Source: S5-A14a sp022766365 (lineage in GTDB: Bacteria > Bacillota > Clostridia > Peptostreptococcales > Anaerovoracaceae). Taken from it: a DNA stretch of 44,490 bases. The stretch is taken from NCBI GenBank assembly GCA_050313295.1, contig JBNPLD010000013.1. One strand, given 5' to 3'. The position numbers and the translations under genes are program-made. Positions 23,351-31,999 of this stretch are shown piece after piece; position 1 is the first letter of the stretch; each line of letters begins with the position of its first letter. The notes beneath the pieces were generated by a model. It was not told where the DNA came from. It was given only the letters and a program-made list of their open reading frames with translations, and searched no databases.

Positions 23351-24777
23351 GTTCAGGAAAGCTCTTTCAACGAAAGAAAACTCTAAGAAGAACGCTGCTC
23401 CTCGGACCGTCCACCATTTTGTTGACTTCCTTCCTTATAATTCTTGTCATATTTAACTTTTCAATTCAAACGTTTATAAAAATGAATGTGAGCAAGAGGC
23501 TGGATTTGGAAATGAAAATGTGCGAGGATATTTTCAATTCTAATGATGGGGCTGTGCTTGAAATTAAGGAGATTGATGACATAAGTGTCGTCGTTCCGGT
23601 GGAGTATGTAATTCTTGACGAGAATTATAAGGTTGTCAGCGCCATAGATACTCAACTTGACCCTCATCATATAAAAAACATGGACATTGTAGGAAATAAA
23701 ATCAGGAAGAATCCTGAACTTCTCAAGCAAAAAAATATGACTATCGATTTTAACGACAGACGCTTTGTGGGTAAGTCTAAGGTTTTTTATGGTAAGCTCG
23801 ATGATATCTTTATTGTAAAGGCATCGCCGGGAGAACTTTCCAAGCCATATACTCTTGTTATTTTTGCCGAAGTTACAATGATGCGTCGATATATTCTGCT
23901 TGTAAGAAATGTTCTGATTGGACTCATGTCTCTTCAGGGTTTAATTGCTATCTTTCTTTTCTATAGAATGGCAGGTAGAATTGACAATGGTTTCAGAAGT
24001 GTCAAGATATATCTGGAATCTGTGGGACTTAAGAAACCCGTGGACGTTGATGAATCATCTCAGTCTTTTGTTGAATTTTCGCAAGTTATAGACACAGCTA
24101 AGAATATGAAGCAGCTCATAGAAAGAAGTGAGTTGGCACAGATAGAATTTTTCCAAAATACTTCACATGCTCTCAGGACGCCTTTGATGTCTATCCAAGG
24201 ATACGCAGAGGGATTGAAGGCCGGTGTGGTTAAAGATCAGGATTATGCACTCGATGTAATAACTAACGAAACCGAAAAGATTTCTGAACTCATTGACAAG
24301 ATGAATATGATTTCTCAGATGACTACAGAGAAACTTGATTTTCAGGTTTATTCTCTAGCAGATCTTGTAGAAGAATGGGCCGAAAATGCTGAAGGCATGG
24401 CTATTTCAAGAGGAATAACCATGAAGATAAAAAAGGATCCTGACGTGTTCGTGGAGCTTGATAAGAATAAAATGAATATAGCTGTTACCAATATAATTAC
24501 TAATGGAATAAGGTATGCCAAGTCCTATGTAGAAATAGGATGGGAAGTCGCTGATGGAAAAGTCAGAATTCATATTTCAAATGATGGCGTGGAAATTCCT
24601 GCTGAGATTCAGCCTTTGATATTTAAACGATTTTATAAAGGTGAAGGCGGGAATACAGGAATTGGACTTGCTGTTTCAAAATCAGTAGTTGAAGTACACA
24701 GAGGGTCTATAAAAGTTAAGAGTGATCCGGAGATTACCGAGTTTATTGTAGATTTGCCGCAATTCTGCCGGAGTTAG
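23347..24777 (+). CDS. sensor histidine kinase
   Basis: This membrane sensor kinase of 476 residues is the partner of the preceding regulator. TM1 spans about 15-40, an extracellular sensing region about 41-178, and TM2 about 182-206. A short linker leads to the dimerisation domain with phospho-acceptor H274. The catalytic ATP-binding domain shows the N box (NIITNGIRYAK), a G1 box (SNDGVEIP), the F box (FKRFYKG) and G2 (GNTGIGLAVSKSVVE). The H box reads SHALRTPL where the usual sequence is SHELRTPL. The acidic residue next to the histidine, which helps phosphotransfer, is alanine (A275). The kinase may still work, since variants exist. No HAMP domain is obvious. Confidence 0.92.
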   Translation: MSSGKLFQRKKTLRRTLLLGPSTILLTSFLIILVIFNFSIQTFIKMNVSKRLDLEMKMCEDIFNSNDGAVLEIKEIDDISVVVPVEYVILDENYKVVSAIDTQLDPHHIKNMDIVGNKIRKNPELLKQKNMTIDFNDRRFVGKSKVFYGKLDDIFIVKASPGELSKPYTLVIFAEVTMMRRYILLVRNVLIGLMSLQGLIAIFLFYRMAGRIDNGFRSVKIYLESVGLKKPVDVDESSQSFVEFSQVIDTAKNMKQLIERSELAQIEFFQNTSHALRTPLMSIQGYAEGLKAGVVKDQDYALDVITNETEKISELIDKMNMISQMTTEKLDFQVYSLADLVEEWAENAEGMAISRGITMKIKKDPDVFVELDKNKMNIAVTNIITNGIRYAKSYVEIGWEVADGKVRIHISNDGVEIPAEIQPLIFKRFYKGEGGNTGIGLAVSKSVVEVHRGSIKVKSDPEITEFIVDLPQFCRS

Positions 24778-24879
24778 ACGATGATTTTGCCACAAAGATG
24801 AATGGATTCAGAACGTTAAGGCGTGTATAATGTTGTAGAAAGCAAATTCTCTTTAAAAAATAGTATTGTGTATGTGTTA

Positions 24880-24921
24880 GAGGTCATCCTTCGTCTTGCC
24901 TGTTAATAGAAGGATGGCCTC
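24880..24921 (+). terminator. strong hairpin after the sensor kinase gene
   Basis: GAGGTCATCCTTC pairs with GAAGGATGGCCTC, 13 bp with one G-U pair and a 16-base loop. The T-run is missing, but the position between a gene end and the next promoter fits a transcription terminator or 3' stabiliser. Confidence 0.55.
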
Positions 24922-24936
24922 TGGCGCTTTATGAAT

Positions 24937-24968
24937 TTGACATGTGATAGGATTTGTGCTACTATAAT
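24937..24968 (+). promoter_or_regulatory. promoter of the rimP-nusA-infB operon
   Basis: A perfect TTGACA (24937-24942) and a perfect TATAAT (24963-24968) are 20 bases apart. That is longer than the ideal 17. A TACTAT at 17 bases is the other possible -10. Confidence 0.6.
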
Positions 24969-24989
24969 ACAGTAATTTGGAGTTCTTGG

Positions 24990-25019
24990 AAAGAGTGGGT
25001 CATCCCACTCTTTCAGTTT
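24990..25019 (+). promoter_or_regulatory. rimP leader hairpin (possible attenuator)
   Basis: AAAGAGTGGG (24990-24999) pairs perfectly with CCCACTCTTT (25004-25013) across the tetraloop TCAT, and CAGTTTTG follows. It lies about 15 bases after the expected transcription start and 20 bases before the rimP start. A terminator-like hairpin here could attenuate the operon, for example in response to NusA level, since NusA promotes termination at hairpins. That role is inferred. Confidence 0.6.
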
Positions 25020-25033
25020 TGTTAAGGAGAGAA

Positions 25034-25528
25034 ATGTCAAAGAGAATCGAAGCTCTTGTCAGAGGGCAACTTGAGGACTTCCTATCTGAAGAAGACCTGC
25101 TTCTCTGGGACGTGTCTATGGTCAGAGAAGGCAAGAATACTGTCCTCAGAGTTTTCATTGATAAGGAGAAGGGCTATATAGATACGGATAATTGTGAGAA
25201 AGTTAGCAAATTTTTGAGTGAGAAGCTTGACAGTGTGGAAGATGAGATGCCTGCAAGCTATTTTCTTGAGGTTTCATCTCCGGGCATGGACAGGGAACTT
25301 AGGACGGATGAGCAGTTAACTAGGTATATCGGAGAGTTTGTGGATATTAAGCTGTACAGCGGAATTGACGGCAAGAAGGTGTTCCGTGGCAGGCTTGAAG
25401 GTTTTACAGACTGTGAGGTAAATATTATCGAAGTCATTGCCGATGGGAATAAAAGGGATCCCGTTGAAAAGCCCGTAAGCTTTCAGAGAGAAAAAATTGC
25501 CAAAATCAGTTTGGCTGTAATATTTTAA
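25034..25528 (+). CDS. rimP: ribosome maturation factor RimP
   Basis: RimP is needed for maturation of the 30S subunit. The protein of 164 residues shows the family features: an acidic N-terminal domain ending in SSPGMDRELR (LEVSSPG at about 77-83), followed by an SH3-like C-terminal domain with GEFVDIKLY and FRGRLEGF. The ATG at 25034 follows AAGGAGAG (25024-25031). The frame is open upstream to 24977, but that would read through the leader hairpin. It is the first gene of the classic operon, 11 bases before nusA. The nusA ribosome binding site overlaps its stop codon. Confidence 0.93.
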   Translation: MSKRIEALVRGQLEDFLSEEDLLLWDVSMVREGKNTVLRVFIDKEKGYIDTDNCEKVSKFLSEKLDSVEDEMPASYFLEVSSPGMDRELRTDEQLTRYIGEFVDIKLYSGIDGKKVFRGRLEGFTDCEVNIIEVIADGNKRDPVEKPVSFQREKIAKISLAVIF

Positions 25529-25539
25529 AGGAGGAAGTA

Positions 25540-26868
25540 ATGAACGCAGACTTTATAGAAGCCCTTAATACCCTTGAGAAAGATCGGGGGATTTCAAAAG
25601 ACGTTCTTATTGAAACAATTCAAGATGCTGTTTTGGCCGCATATAAGAAGAACTACGGCCCGTACCATAATGTGAGAGTTTTGATCGATCCGGAAGCCGG
25701 AGAACTAATGGTTCTCATGAGGAGAGAAATTGTTGAAACAGTCAGCGATTCCGCCACTCAGATGTCCCTTGAAGAAGCACACGAGATCGACTCGAGATAT
25801 CAGATTGGAGACTACATTGAATACCAGGTGATGCCGAAGGAATTCGGAAGAGTCGCAGCACAGACAGCTAAGCAGGTTGTGGTTCAGAGGATAAGGGAAA
25901 AAGAGAGAGAACTGGTTTATGATAGGTACATTTCATATCTAACACATATAATCACAGGTAGAGTGCACAGAAAGACAGCGAGAACTATATTTGTAAGCCT
26001 GGATGGTACAGAGGGAGTTCTTCCACACTCAGAACAAATGCCAGGGGAAAATTTCAAAGTTGGAGACATTGTAAAGGCTTATGTTTTTGAAGTGAAGAAG
26101 AGCTATAAGGGGCCACAGGTATTTTTGTCAAGATCTCACCCGGGCTTTATAAGAAGGCTTTTCGAACTTGAAATTCCTGAGATTGAAGATGGAATAGTAA
26201 GTATTGTGAATATTGCCAGAGAAGCGGGCTCCAGAACTAAAATAACGGTTACAACTGATGATGAAAATGTTGATCCTATAGGTGCTTGCGTCGGTAATAG
26301 GGGACTCAGAGTGCAGCATATTGCAGATGAGATACATGGAGAAAAAATAGATATTATCGAGTGGAGCGACAATCCTGAAAAACTGATCGCAAATGTGCTA
26401 AGCCCGGCCAAGGTTTCTAAGGTAATGATTCACGATATGGAAGAACAGGTTGCTACAGTTGTAGTTCCGGATTACCAGTTATCTCTGGCAATCGGCAGAG
26501 AAGGTCAAAACGTAAGACTGGCGGCCAGAGTGAGCGGATGGAAGATAGATATCAAGAGCGAAACTCAGTACCGGGAACAGTTCGGCGATTTTGAACAGGA
26601 TGATTACGAATATTATGATGCTGAAGATGGCGAATATTCATATGAGAATCACTATCAAGAAACAAATGAAGAGGGTGAGTATCCGGATACTACTGAAAAA
26701 AATCAGGGGTTATCTCAAGCAGGAAGCGACGGAGAGATAATTGAATATTCCGATGATGATTCATATGAATCAAAAATATTGGAATCATCTGAATCTTCAC
26801 AAGGAAATCGTGAGCAAGACAAAATTGAACCGGAAATTGTGGAAGTAGAGGATGATGATGAAGACTAG
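25540..26868 (+). CDS. nusA: transcription termination/antitermination factor NusA
   Basis: NusA binds RNA polymerase and nascent RNA and modulates pausing and termination. Its order is: N-terminal polymerase-binding domain (1-125), S1 domain (about 130-200, HIITGRVHRKTARTIFVSL), then two KH domains (about 205-345, GACVGNRGLRVQ and LAIGREGQNVRLAAR). After about 350 comes a tail of some 90 residues made almost wholly of Asp, Glu, Ser, Tyr and Asn. Typical Firmicutes NusA ends near 350-400. The tail is unlike the folded acidic repeats of the E. coli protein but might play a similar autoinhibitory part, which is inference. The ribosome binding site is AAAGGAGG at 25527-25534. It overlaps the next gene by 17 bases. 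Confidence 0.96.
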   Translation: MNADFIEALNTLEKDRGISKDVLIETIQDAVLAAYKKNYGPYHNVRVLIDPEAGELMVLMRREIVETVSDSATQMSLEEAHEIDSRYQIGDYIEYQVMPKEFGRVAAQTAKQVVVQRIREKERELVYDRYISYLTHIITGRVHRKTARTIFVSLDGTEGVLPHSEQMPGENFKVGDIVKAYVFEVKKSYKGPQVFLSRSHPGFIRRLFELEIPEIEDGIVSIVNIAREAGSRTKITVTTDDENVDPIGACVGNRGLRVQHIADEIHGEKIDIIEWSDNPEKLIANVLSPAKVSKVMIHDMEEQVATVVVPDYQLSLAIGREGQNVRLAARVSGWKIDIKSETQYREQFGDFEQDDYEYYDAEDGEYSYENHYQETNEEGEYPDTTEKNQGLSQAGSDGEIIEYSDDDSYESKILESSESSQGNREQDKIEPEIVEVEDDDED

Positions 26869-27553
26869 CTTTCCTCAGCGAACATGCATCGGATGCAGAA
26901 ACAAGTTCGATCAGCCGGATCTTCTCAGAATCTCATTTTGGAAAGATAGGCTTACCCTGGATAAAACCGGGAGAGATAATGGCAGGGGCGTCTATCTTTG
27001 CAAAAACTATGATTGCCTTGCAGATGCCATCAAAAAGAATGCTCTTAATAGAAGTTTTAAGAGAAGTTTCAGTAAAGAAGATATTGATATTCTTGAAACA
27101 GAAATAAAATTATACATCAAGTGTTTGGAAAGAGACGAATATATTGAAATAGAGAACGATAAAGATAATGACAGAATCTGTGACACGAGTGTGTTCAACA
27201 ATGATGATTACGTCGATAAACCATCCGGAAAAATCTGCGATAACAAGGTATACAAGTATCTGGGATTTGCTGCGAGAGCCAGAAAACTTTCCGTAGGAGC
27301 AACAGCTGCCGAACAGTCCATAAAGAAATCAAAGGCAAAGCTCATCATTATCGGTGAAGAAGTAGGAAAAAATACAAGGGCAAAACTTAAGCCCTTATGC
27401 GATAAAAACAATCTCCAACTTTTTACCTATGGAAGTTGTAAGATGTTGAGCAGGGCGACAGGCCGAGAAGATAAAGGAATATTCGCTGTGGAAGATGAAA
27501 ATCTCGCCAAAGCTATTATAGAAACGATAGATAAAGAAAAGGAGGAGTACTAA
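26852..27553 (+). CDS. YlxR (DUF448) fused to an L7Ae-like RNA-binding domain
   Basis: The protein has 233 residues and two domains. Residues about 6-85 are YlxR/DUF448, with RTCIGCRNK and GRGVYLCKNYDCL. Residues about 128-230 are an L7Ae/YlxQ-type RNA-binding fold, with YLGFAARARKLSVGA, AKLIIIGEEVGKNT and LGF-style glycines. An acidic linker joins them (about 90-127). In Bacillus these are two adjacent genes, ylxR and ylxQ, between nusA and infB. Here they form one continuous frame with no stop or internal start signal. Three consecutive ATG codons (26852, 26855, 26858) are possible starts, and the ribosome binding site AGTAGAGG favours the last. The gene overlaps nusA by up to 17 bases and infB by one (TAATG). 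Confidence 0.9.
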   Translation: MMMKTSFPQRTCIGCRNKFDQPDLLRISFWKDRLTLDKTGRDNGRGVYLCKNYDCLADAIKKNALNRSFKRSFSKEDIDILETEIKLYIKCLERDEYIEIENDKDNDRICDTSVFNNDDYVDKPSGKICDNKVYKYLGFAARARKLSVGATAAEQSIKKSKAKLIIIGEEVGKNTRAKLKPLCDKNNLQLFTYGSCKMLSRATGREDKGIFAVEDENLAKAIIETIDKEKEEY

Positions 27554-30500
27554 TGACCTTAAAAGTCCATCAATTAGCAAAAGAGATGGGAATTTCCAGC
27601 AAAGAATTGACTCAGAAGGCGTTAGATATGGGTATACAAGTGAAAAACCACATGAGCAATTTGAGCGAACAAGATGTAGAAAGGTTAAAGGGAGGCCACC
27701 ATTCCACAAAGATAGACAAGAACAGGACAGAAGAAGACGATAGTGTAATCTCAACGGATACGAAGGTTAATAAGCCAAAGCCGCCGATGAACAGACCTAT
27801 TATTGATACTGCTTTTCTGGAAGCGAGAAGCAGAGGAGAGGTTAAGCAAGACAGTAAATCTGTAGTGCAATCGTCTGAGGTGGGAGAACTCCCTAAAGAT
27901 TCCAAAGAGAAGATTGATCTACAGACATCAACAGTTGCACAGCGCGAGGAGAAAGAGTCTTCCGACTCATCAAAACAAAATCTGTCCGGAAATAACTACG
28001 AGTTAGGGGATAGTATACCATCAGTTGATATGGCAAAATCTACAGATCAGCGAAAATCAAAAGAAAAGGCTAAAGTTCATGATGAAGTTGAAGTTGGTAG
28101 AACTGATGAGTTGTCAAAAGCAGAGAAAACAGTGGTATCAGATACATCAGTTAAGGCAGTGTCAAAATCAGAATATTCCGGGGAACCCATATCCTCGGGG
28201 AAAACTGATACATCAAAAGTTGAGCTTTCAACTGATGTACCCGATAAAACTAAGCGTGATGAAAATGTAGCAGCGGATGACAGACCGGCTCATGCGAGGA
28301 GAGAGAACCGCCCAAGAAGGGACGACAGGCCACCGCATATGAGAGCTGAGAAACCTTTGAGAGACGAAAATGGCATAAGAGATGACAGGCCGCCACATAT
28401 GAGGAAACCGGCAAAACCTTTAAGAGATGAGCACGGTGTCAGAGATGACAGACCGCCACACATGAGAAAAGCTGATCAAAAATCCAGAGGTCAGAGAGAT
28501 GATAGAGGTGATCGCCCAAGAAGAGATGACAGACCGGCTCACATGAGACGTGACGACAGATCAGGTCGTGACAGCAAAGACATGCGTGACGGTAGAAGAA
28601 ACCGCGATGATAGATCTGGCAGAGACAACAGATTTTCAAAAGATGACAGATACGGTAGAGATGATCGCGGAAGATATGGCGATAGAAGAAATGACAGGCG
28701 AGATTCAGGATACGGAAAAGACACTGACGAGATGTCAAGACCTGATTCAAGAGGGCATAGATCATCTAAGCGACAGGATCGTGAACGTACCAATATGGAT
28801 AGATTGGAAACAAAAACCAATCAGTCCAGACATGCTGATAAGAAAAAAAATCAGAGTAAATATAAGGATAAGAAGGATAAATTCAATAAATTCGATCAGA
28901 ACATGGATTTCCTTGGTAATCTGGAAAAGAAATCAAGGAAGAAGAAATCCAAGGTAAAACCGCAGATTGTAGAAACAGAGGTTATAGAAGAGACATTGCC
29001 GGAAGGAACGATTAGAATAAATGTACCTATCACTGTTGCAGGATTTTGTGAACAGGCGGAGGTAAGCCAGGCCACTGTCATTATGTCACTGATGAAGCTC
29101 GGGATAATGGCAAACATAAATCAGAACATAGACGAAGATACTGTTTTGCTTCTTGCAGAAGATCTGGGTATAGACGTCGTTATAGGAGCCGTTGAAGAAG
29201 AAGCCGAGGAAATCGGAATTGAAGATTTTGAGGATAAGGAAGAGGATCTGAAAGCCAGACCGCCTATAATTACAGTTATGGGTCATGTTGACCACGGAAA
29301 AACTTCCCTTCTTGATGCAATCAGAAAAACTGACGTAACAACTACTGAGTCCGGTGGAATTACACAGCATATCGGTGCGTCAGAAGTTTCAATTAACGGG
29401 CAGAAAATCGTATTTCTCGATACTCCGGGGCATGAGGCGTTTACGGCAATGAGAGCCCGTGGGGCACATGTTACAGACATAGCAGTGCTTGTGGTTGCAG
29501 CCGATGACAGTGTTAAGCCACAGACCGTTGAATCCATAAGCCATGCAAAGGCTGCAGGTGTACCGATAATTGTTGCAATTAACAAAATGGATAAGCCTGC
29601 CGCAAATCCCGACAAAGTCAAACAGGATCTGACTGAATATGGAATCCTGGTTGAAGACTGGGGAGGAGATGTTATAAGTGTTCCTGTATCAGCCAAATCA
29701 GGCGAAGGAATCACGAATCTGTTGGAGATGATTTTGTTGCAGGCAGAGGTACTTGAACTTAAAGCAAATCCAAGCAGGTTTGCAAGCGGTTCAGTAATAG
29801 AAGCAAGGCTGGATAAAGCAAAGGGACCTGTTGCCACACTTCTTGTAACCAACGGAACACTGAAGAGCGGTCAGTCTATTGTTGCCGGAACCAGCGCCGG
29901 CAGGATAAGACTCATGACAGACTACAAGGGAAAATCCATTAAAAAGGCCGGACCTGCCACCGCCGTAGAAGTGCTGGGGCTTACTGAAGTTCCGCAGGCC
30001 GGTGACGAGTTCAATGCTGTCAAGGAAGATAAGGTTGCAAGAGATATTGCTGACAAGAGGAAAGCAAAGCTGAGAGAAGAAGTTTTGGCGAGAAATTCAA
30101 GTACAACACTTGAGAAACTTTTCAGTCAGATTCAGGAAGGAGAAGCCAAGGAGCTCAATCTCATTATTAAAGGTGATGTACAGGGTTCAGTGGGAGCAAT
30201 TGTTTCATCACTGGAGAAACTGAACACAAGTGAGGTCAAGGTAAACATAATTCACACCGGAGTCGGAACTGTCAACGAATCAGACGTAATGCTAGCCGGA
30301 ACATCTGAAGCAGTTATAATCGGCTTTAATGTGAGACCAAGCTCTGCGGTTACAGCGTTAGCTGACAGAGAAAATATCCAGATCAGAACCTATAGAGTAA
30401 TATATGACATAATTGATGATGTGGAAAATGCGATGAAGGGAATGCTTGATCCGGAATTCAAGGAAGAAATTCTCGGGAAAGTCGAGATCAGAAATACATT

Positions 30501-30756
30501 TAAGGTGCCCGGAGTCGGCATTATAGGCGGAGCATACGTAACTGAAGGCAAGGTTGTCAGAAACGCCGATGTCAGACTCGTAAGAGATGGGATTGTCATT
30601 CATGAAGGAAAGATTTCATCTTTGAAGAGATTTAAGGACGATGTTAAGGAAGTTGCTCAGGGATATGAGTGCGGTATAGGGATTGAAGATTATAATGATA
30701 TCAAGGAAGGCGATCTGATCGAGTGCTTCCACATGGTAGAAATCGAAAGGAAGTAG
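27553..30756 (+). CDS. infB: translation initiation factor IF-2
   Basis: IF-2 is the GTPase that brings initiator tRNA to the 30S subunit. An N-terminal IF2N domain (1-50, KVHQLAKEMGISSKELTQKA) is followed by a very long disordered linker (about 51-450) and a second IF2N-like segment (about 480-550). The G domain has GHVDHGKTSLLDA (near 576), DTPGHEA and NKMDKP. The C-terminal domains follow (VQGSVGAI, ECGIGIEDYNDIKEGD). Its 1067 residues are long for a Firmicutes IF-2, because of the linker. The linker contains five DDRPxHxR repeats and then an Arg/Asp/Gly-rich stretch of some 100 residues. Start by TAATG overlap with the preceding gene, with ribosome binding site GGAGGAG (27541-27547). Confidence 0.97.
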   Translation: MTLKVHQLAKEMGISSKELTQKALDMGIQVKNHMSNLSEQDVERLKGGHHSTKIDKNRTEEDDSVISTDTKVNKPKPPMNRPIIDTAFLEARSRGEVKQDSKSVVQSSEVGELPKDSKEKIDLQTSTVAQREEKESSDSSKQNLSGNNYELGDSIPSVDMAKSTDQRKSKEKAKVHDEVEVGRTDELSKAEKTVVSDTSVKAVSKSEYSGEPISSGKTDTSKVELSTDVPDKTKRDENVAADDRPAHARRENRPRRDDRPPHMRAEKPLRDENGIRDDRPPHMRKPAKPLRDEHGVRDDRPPHMRKADQKSRGQRDDRGDRPRRDDRPAHMRRDDRSGRDSKDMRDGRRNRDDRSGRDNRFSKDDRYGRDDRGRYGDRRNDRRDSGYGKDTDEMSRPDSRGHRSSKRQDRERTNMDRLETKTNQSRHADKKKNQSKYKDKKDKFNKFDQNMDFLGNLEKKSRKKKSKVKPQIVETEVIEETLPEGTIRINVPITVAGFCEQAEVSQATVIMSLMKLGIMANINQNIDEDTVLLLAEDLGIDVVIGAVEEEAEEIGIEDFEDKEEDLKARPPIITVMGHVDHGKTSLLDAIRKTDVTTTESGGITQHIGASEVSINGQKIVFLDTPGHEAFTAMRARGAHVTDIAVLVVAADDSVKPQTVESISHAKAAGVPIIVAINKMDKPAANPDKVKQDLTEYGILVEDWGGDVISVPVSAKSGEGITNLLEMILLQAEVLELKANPSRFASGSVIEARLDKAKGPVATLLVTNGTLKSGQSIVAGTSAGRIRLMTDYKGKSIKKAGPATAVEVLGLTEVPQAGDEFNAVKEDKVARDIADKRKAKLREEVLARNSSTTLEKLFSQIQEGEAKELNLIIKGDVQGSVGAIVSSLEKLNTSEVKVNIIHTGVGTVNESDVMLAGTSEAVIIGFNVRPSSAVTALADRENIQIRTYRVIYDIIDDVENAMKGMLDPEFKEEILGKVEIRNTFKVPGVGIIGGAYVTEGKVVRNADVRLVRDGIVIHEGKISSLKRFKDDVKEVAQGYECGIGIEDYNDIKEGDLIECFHMVEIERK
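28276..28551 (+). repeat. five coding repeats in the IF-2 linker
   Basis: Units coding for DDRPAHAR or DDRPPHMR start at 28276, 28321, 28381, 28444 and 28525. Spacing varies from 45 to 81 bases, and PLRDE(N/H)G(I/V)R recurs between units. The downstream 180 bases continue with DDR, GRD and RDD triplets. Confidence 0.85.
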
Positions 30757-30758
30757 GA

Positions 30759-31520
30759 ATGATATTTTATTTCTCAGCTACCGGAAATTCAAAAGCAGTG
30801 GCAGAAAAACTTCAAGAAGCTTTTGGAGGTTTTACATACAAAATAGACGACGAGCTAAGGAGAAAGAACTTTGAACAGGAAGTACCTGAGGGGGAGACGG
30901 TTTTCTTCGTTTTCCCTGTGTACTTCTGTAGCATGCCCACCGTTGTGGAAGATTTTGTAAAAGAAGTTAAATTTAAGTCAGAGAATGTGCCGGACATCTG
31001 TCTGGTGGTTACATCGGGCGGCAGCCCCGGAGGCATTGATAAAATTGCTGAGAAGGCATTTAAGGACAAAGATGTTAACTATAAGGGATTGTACAATATC
31101 AGAAGCGTTGAGAATTACATTCTTCTTTACGATGTACCGCTGCCGGAGACCCAACTTTTAAGACTCAGAGAAGCCGATAAACAGATAGAAGAAACGATTC
31201 AGAGTATTAAGTACAATTACAGAGTCCCTTATAAATCCGGTATTATCACAGGTATAATCGCACGCCTATTGAATAAAGTGTATAAGTTAACTAACAAAAC
31301 ACAGAAATTTACCGTGGATACTGAAAAATGTATAAAATGCGGTCTATGTCAATTTCACTGCCCTGTAAGTGCAATAAGGATGGAAGGCGGGAAACCTGTA
31401 TGGGTTAAGGAAAGATGTACTCATTGCCTGGCGTGTATGCACAGATGTCCTGCTCAGGCAATTAATTATGGTTCTAAAACTGTAAACAGACGCCGGTATA
31501 TAAATCCGATATTAAAATAG
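30759..31520 (+). CDS. EFR1-type protein: flavodoxin-like domain plus two 4Fe-4S clusters
   Basis: This is a probable electron-transfer protein of 253 residues. The flavodoxin-like N-terminus has FYFSATGNSKAVAEKL (FMN phosphate loop), and TSGGSPGGIDKIAEK follows near 87. The C-terminal quarter is a bacterial ferredoxin with CIKCGLCQFHCPVSAI and CTHCLACMHRCPAQAI, two complete CxxCxxCxxxCP motifs. The ATG at 30759, two bases after infB, follows AAGGAAGTAGG. The frame is open from 30723 inside infB, but no signal supports a start there. Such proteins are common in anaerobes with unknown partners. Its place between infB and rbfA is unusual and says only that it is co-transcribed with translation genes. 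Confidence 0.88.
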   Translation: MIFYFSATGNSKAVAEKLQEAFGGFTYKIDDELRRKNFEQEVPEGETVFFVFPVYFCSMPTVVEDFVKEVKFKSENVPDICLVVTSGGSPGGIDKIAEKAFKDKDVNYKGLYNIRSVENYILLYDVPLPETQLLRLREADKQIEETIQSIKYNYRVPYKSGIITGIIARLLNKVYKLTNKTQKFTVDTEKCIKCGLCQFHCPVSAIRMEGGKPVWVKERCTHCLACMHRCPAQAINYGSKTVNRRRYINPILK

Positions 31521-31612
31521 TAATCATTAAATGATTTTAGTCGAAGTTCATATAATAACAATGAACGAACGATTTCAGGCAGTTATATTTTAAATGTTGA
31601 TTTGGAGGCAGT

Positions 31613-31999
31613 ATGGGAAAAGGTCATAGACAGGGGCGACTGGGAGAAGAAATAAGGAAGATAATAAGTCAGATGCTTCTTAAAGAAATAAAGGATCCCA
31701 GGCTTTCGCCCATGGTGTCCATAACAGATGTTACCGTTACAAAGGACGGGAGCTATGCTACATGTTTTGTTTCTTTCTTTACAAATGCGGAAGGTGATGA
31801 TAAAGAAAAACAGGAAAATGAAGTTATAGCAGGTCTTGAAAGTGCCAAAGGACTTATTAAAAAAGAAATTGGAAATGAAATTCGTTTGAGACATGTTCCT
31901 GAATTGATTTTCAAGATGGATAAATCACTCGAATACGGCCGACATATGGACGAAGTGATTGCAGGGCTGAATATTAAACACGATGAAGATGAAGAATAA
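31613..31999 (+). CDS. rbfA: 30S ribosome-binding factor A
   Basis: RbfA is a late 30S maturation factor acting on 16S rRNA, also needed for growth in the cold. The 128 residues give a single KH-like domain with the family hallmarks GEEIRKIISQMLLKEIKDPR, VSITDVTVTKDGSYATCFVS and RHVPELIFKMDKSLEYG. The ribosome binding site GGAGG (31603-31607) supports the ATG at 31613. A 92-base gap separates it from the preceding gene. Its end overlaps the nrnA start by 17 bases. Confidence 0.95.
   Translation: MGKGHRQGRLGEEIRKIISQMLLKEIKDPRLSPMVSITDVTVTKDGSYATCFVSFFTNAEGDDKEKQENEVIAGLESAKGLIKKEIGNEIRLRHVPELIFKMDKSLEYGRHMDEVIAGLNIKHDEDEE

Noticed and set aside
28276..28740. Repeats that might suggest a CRISPR array
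   Set aside because: Unit spacing is irregular, repeats are multiples of three and keep the infB frame. They encode protein repeats.
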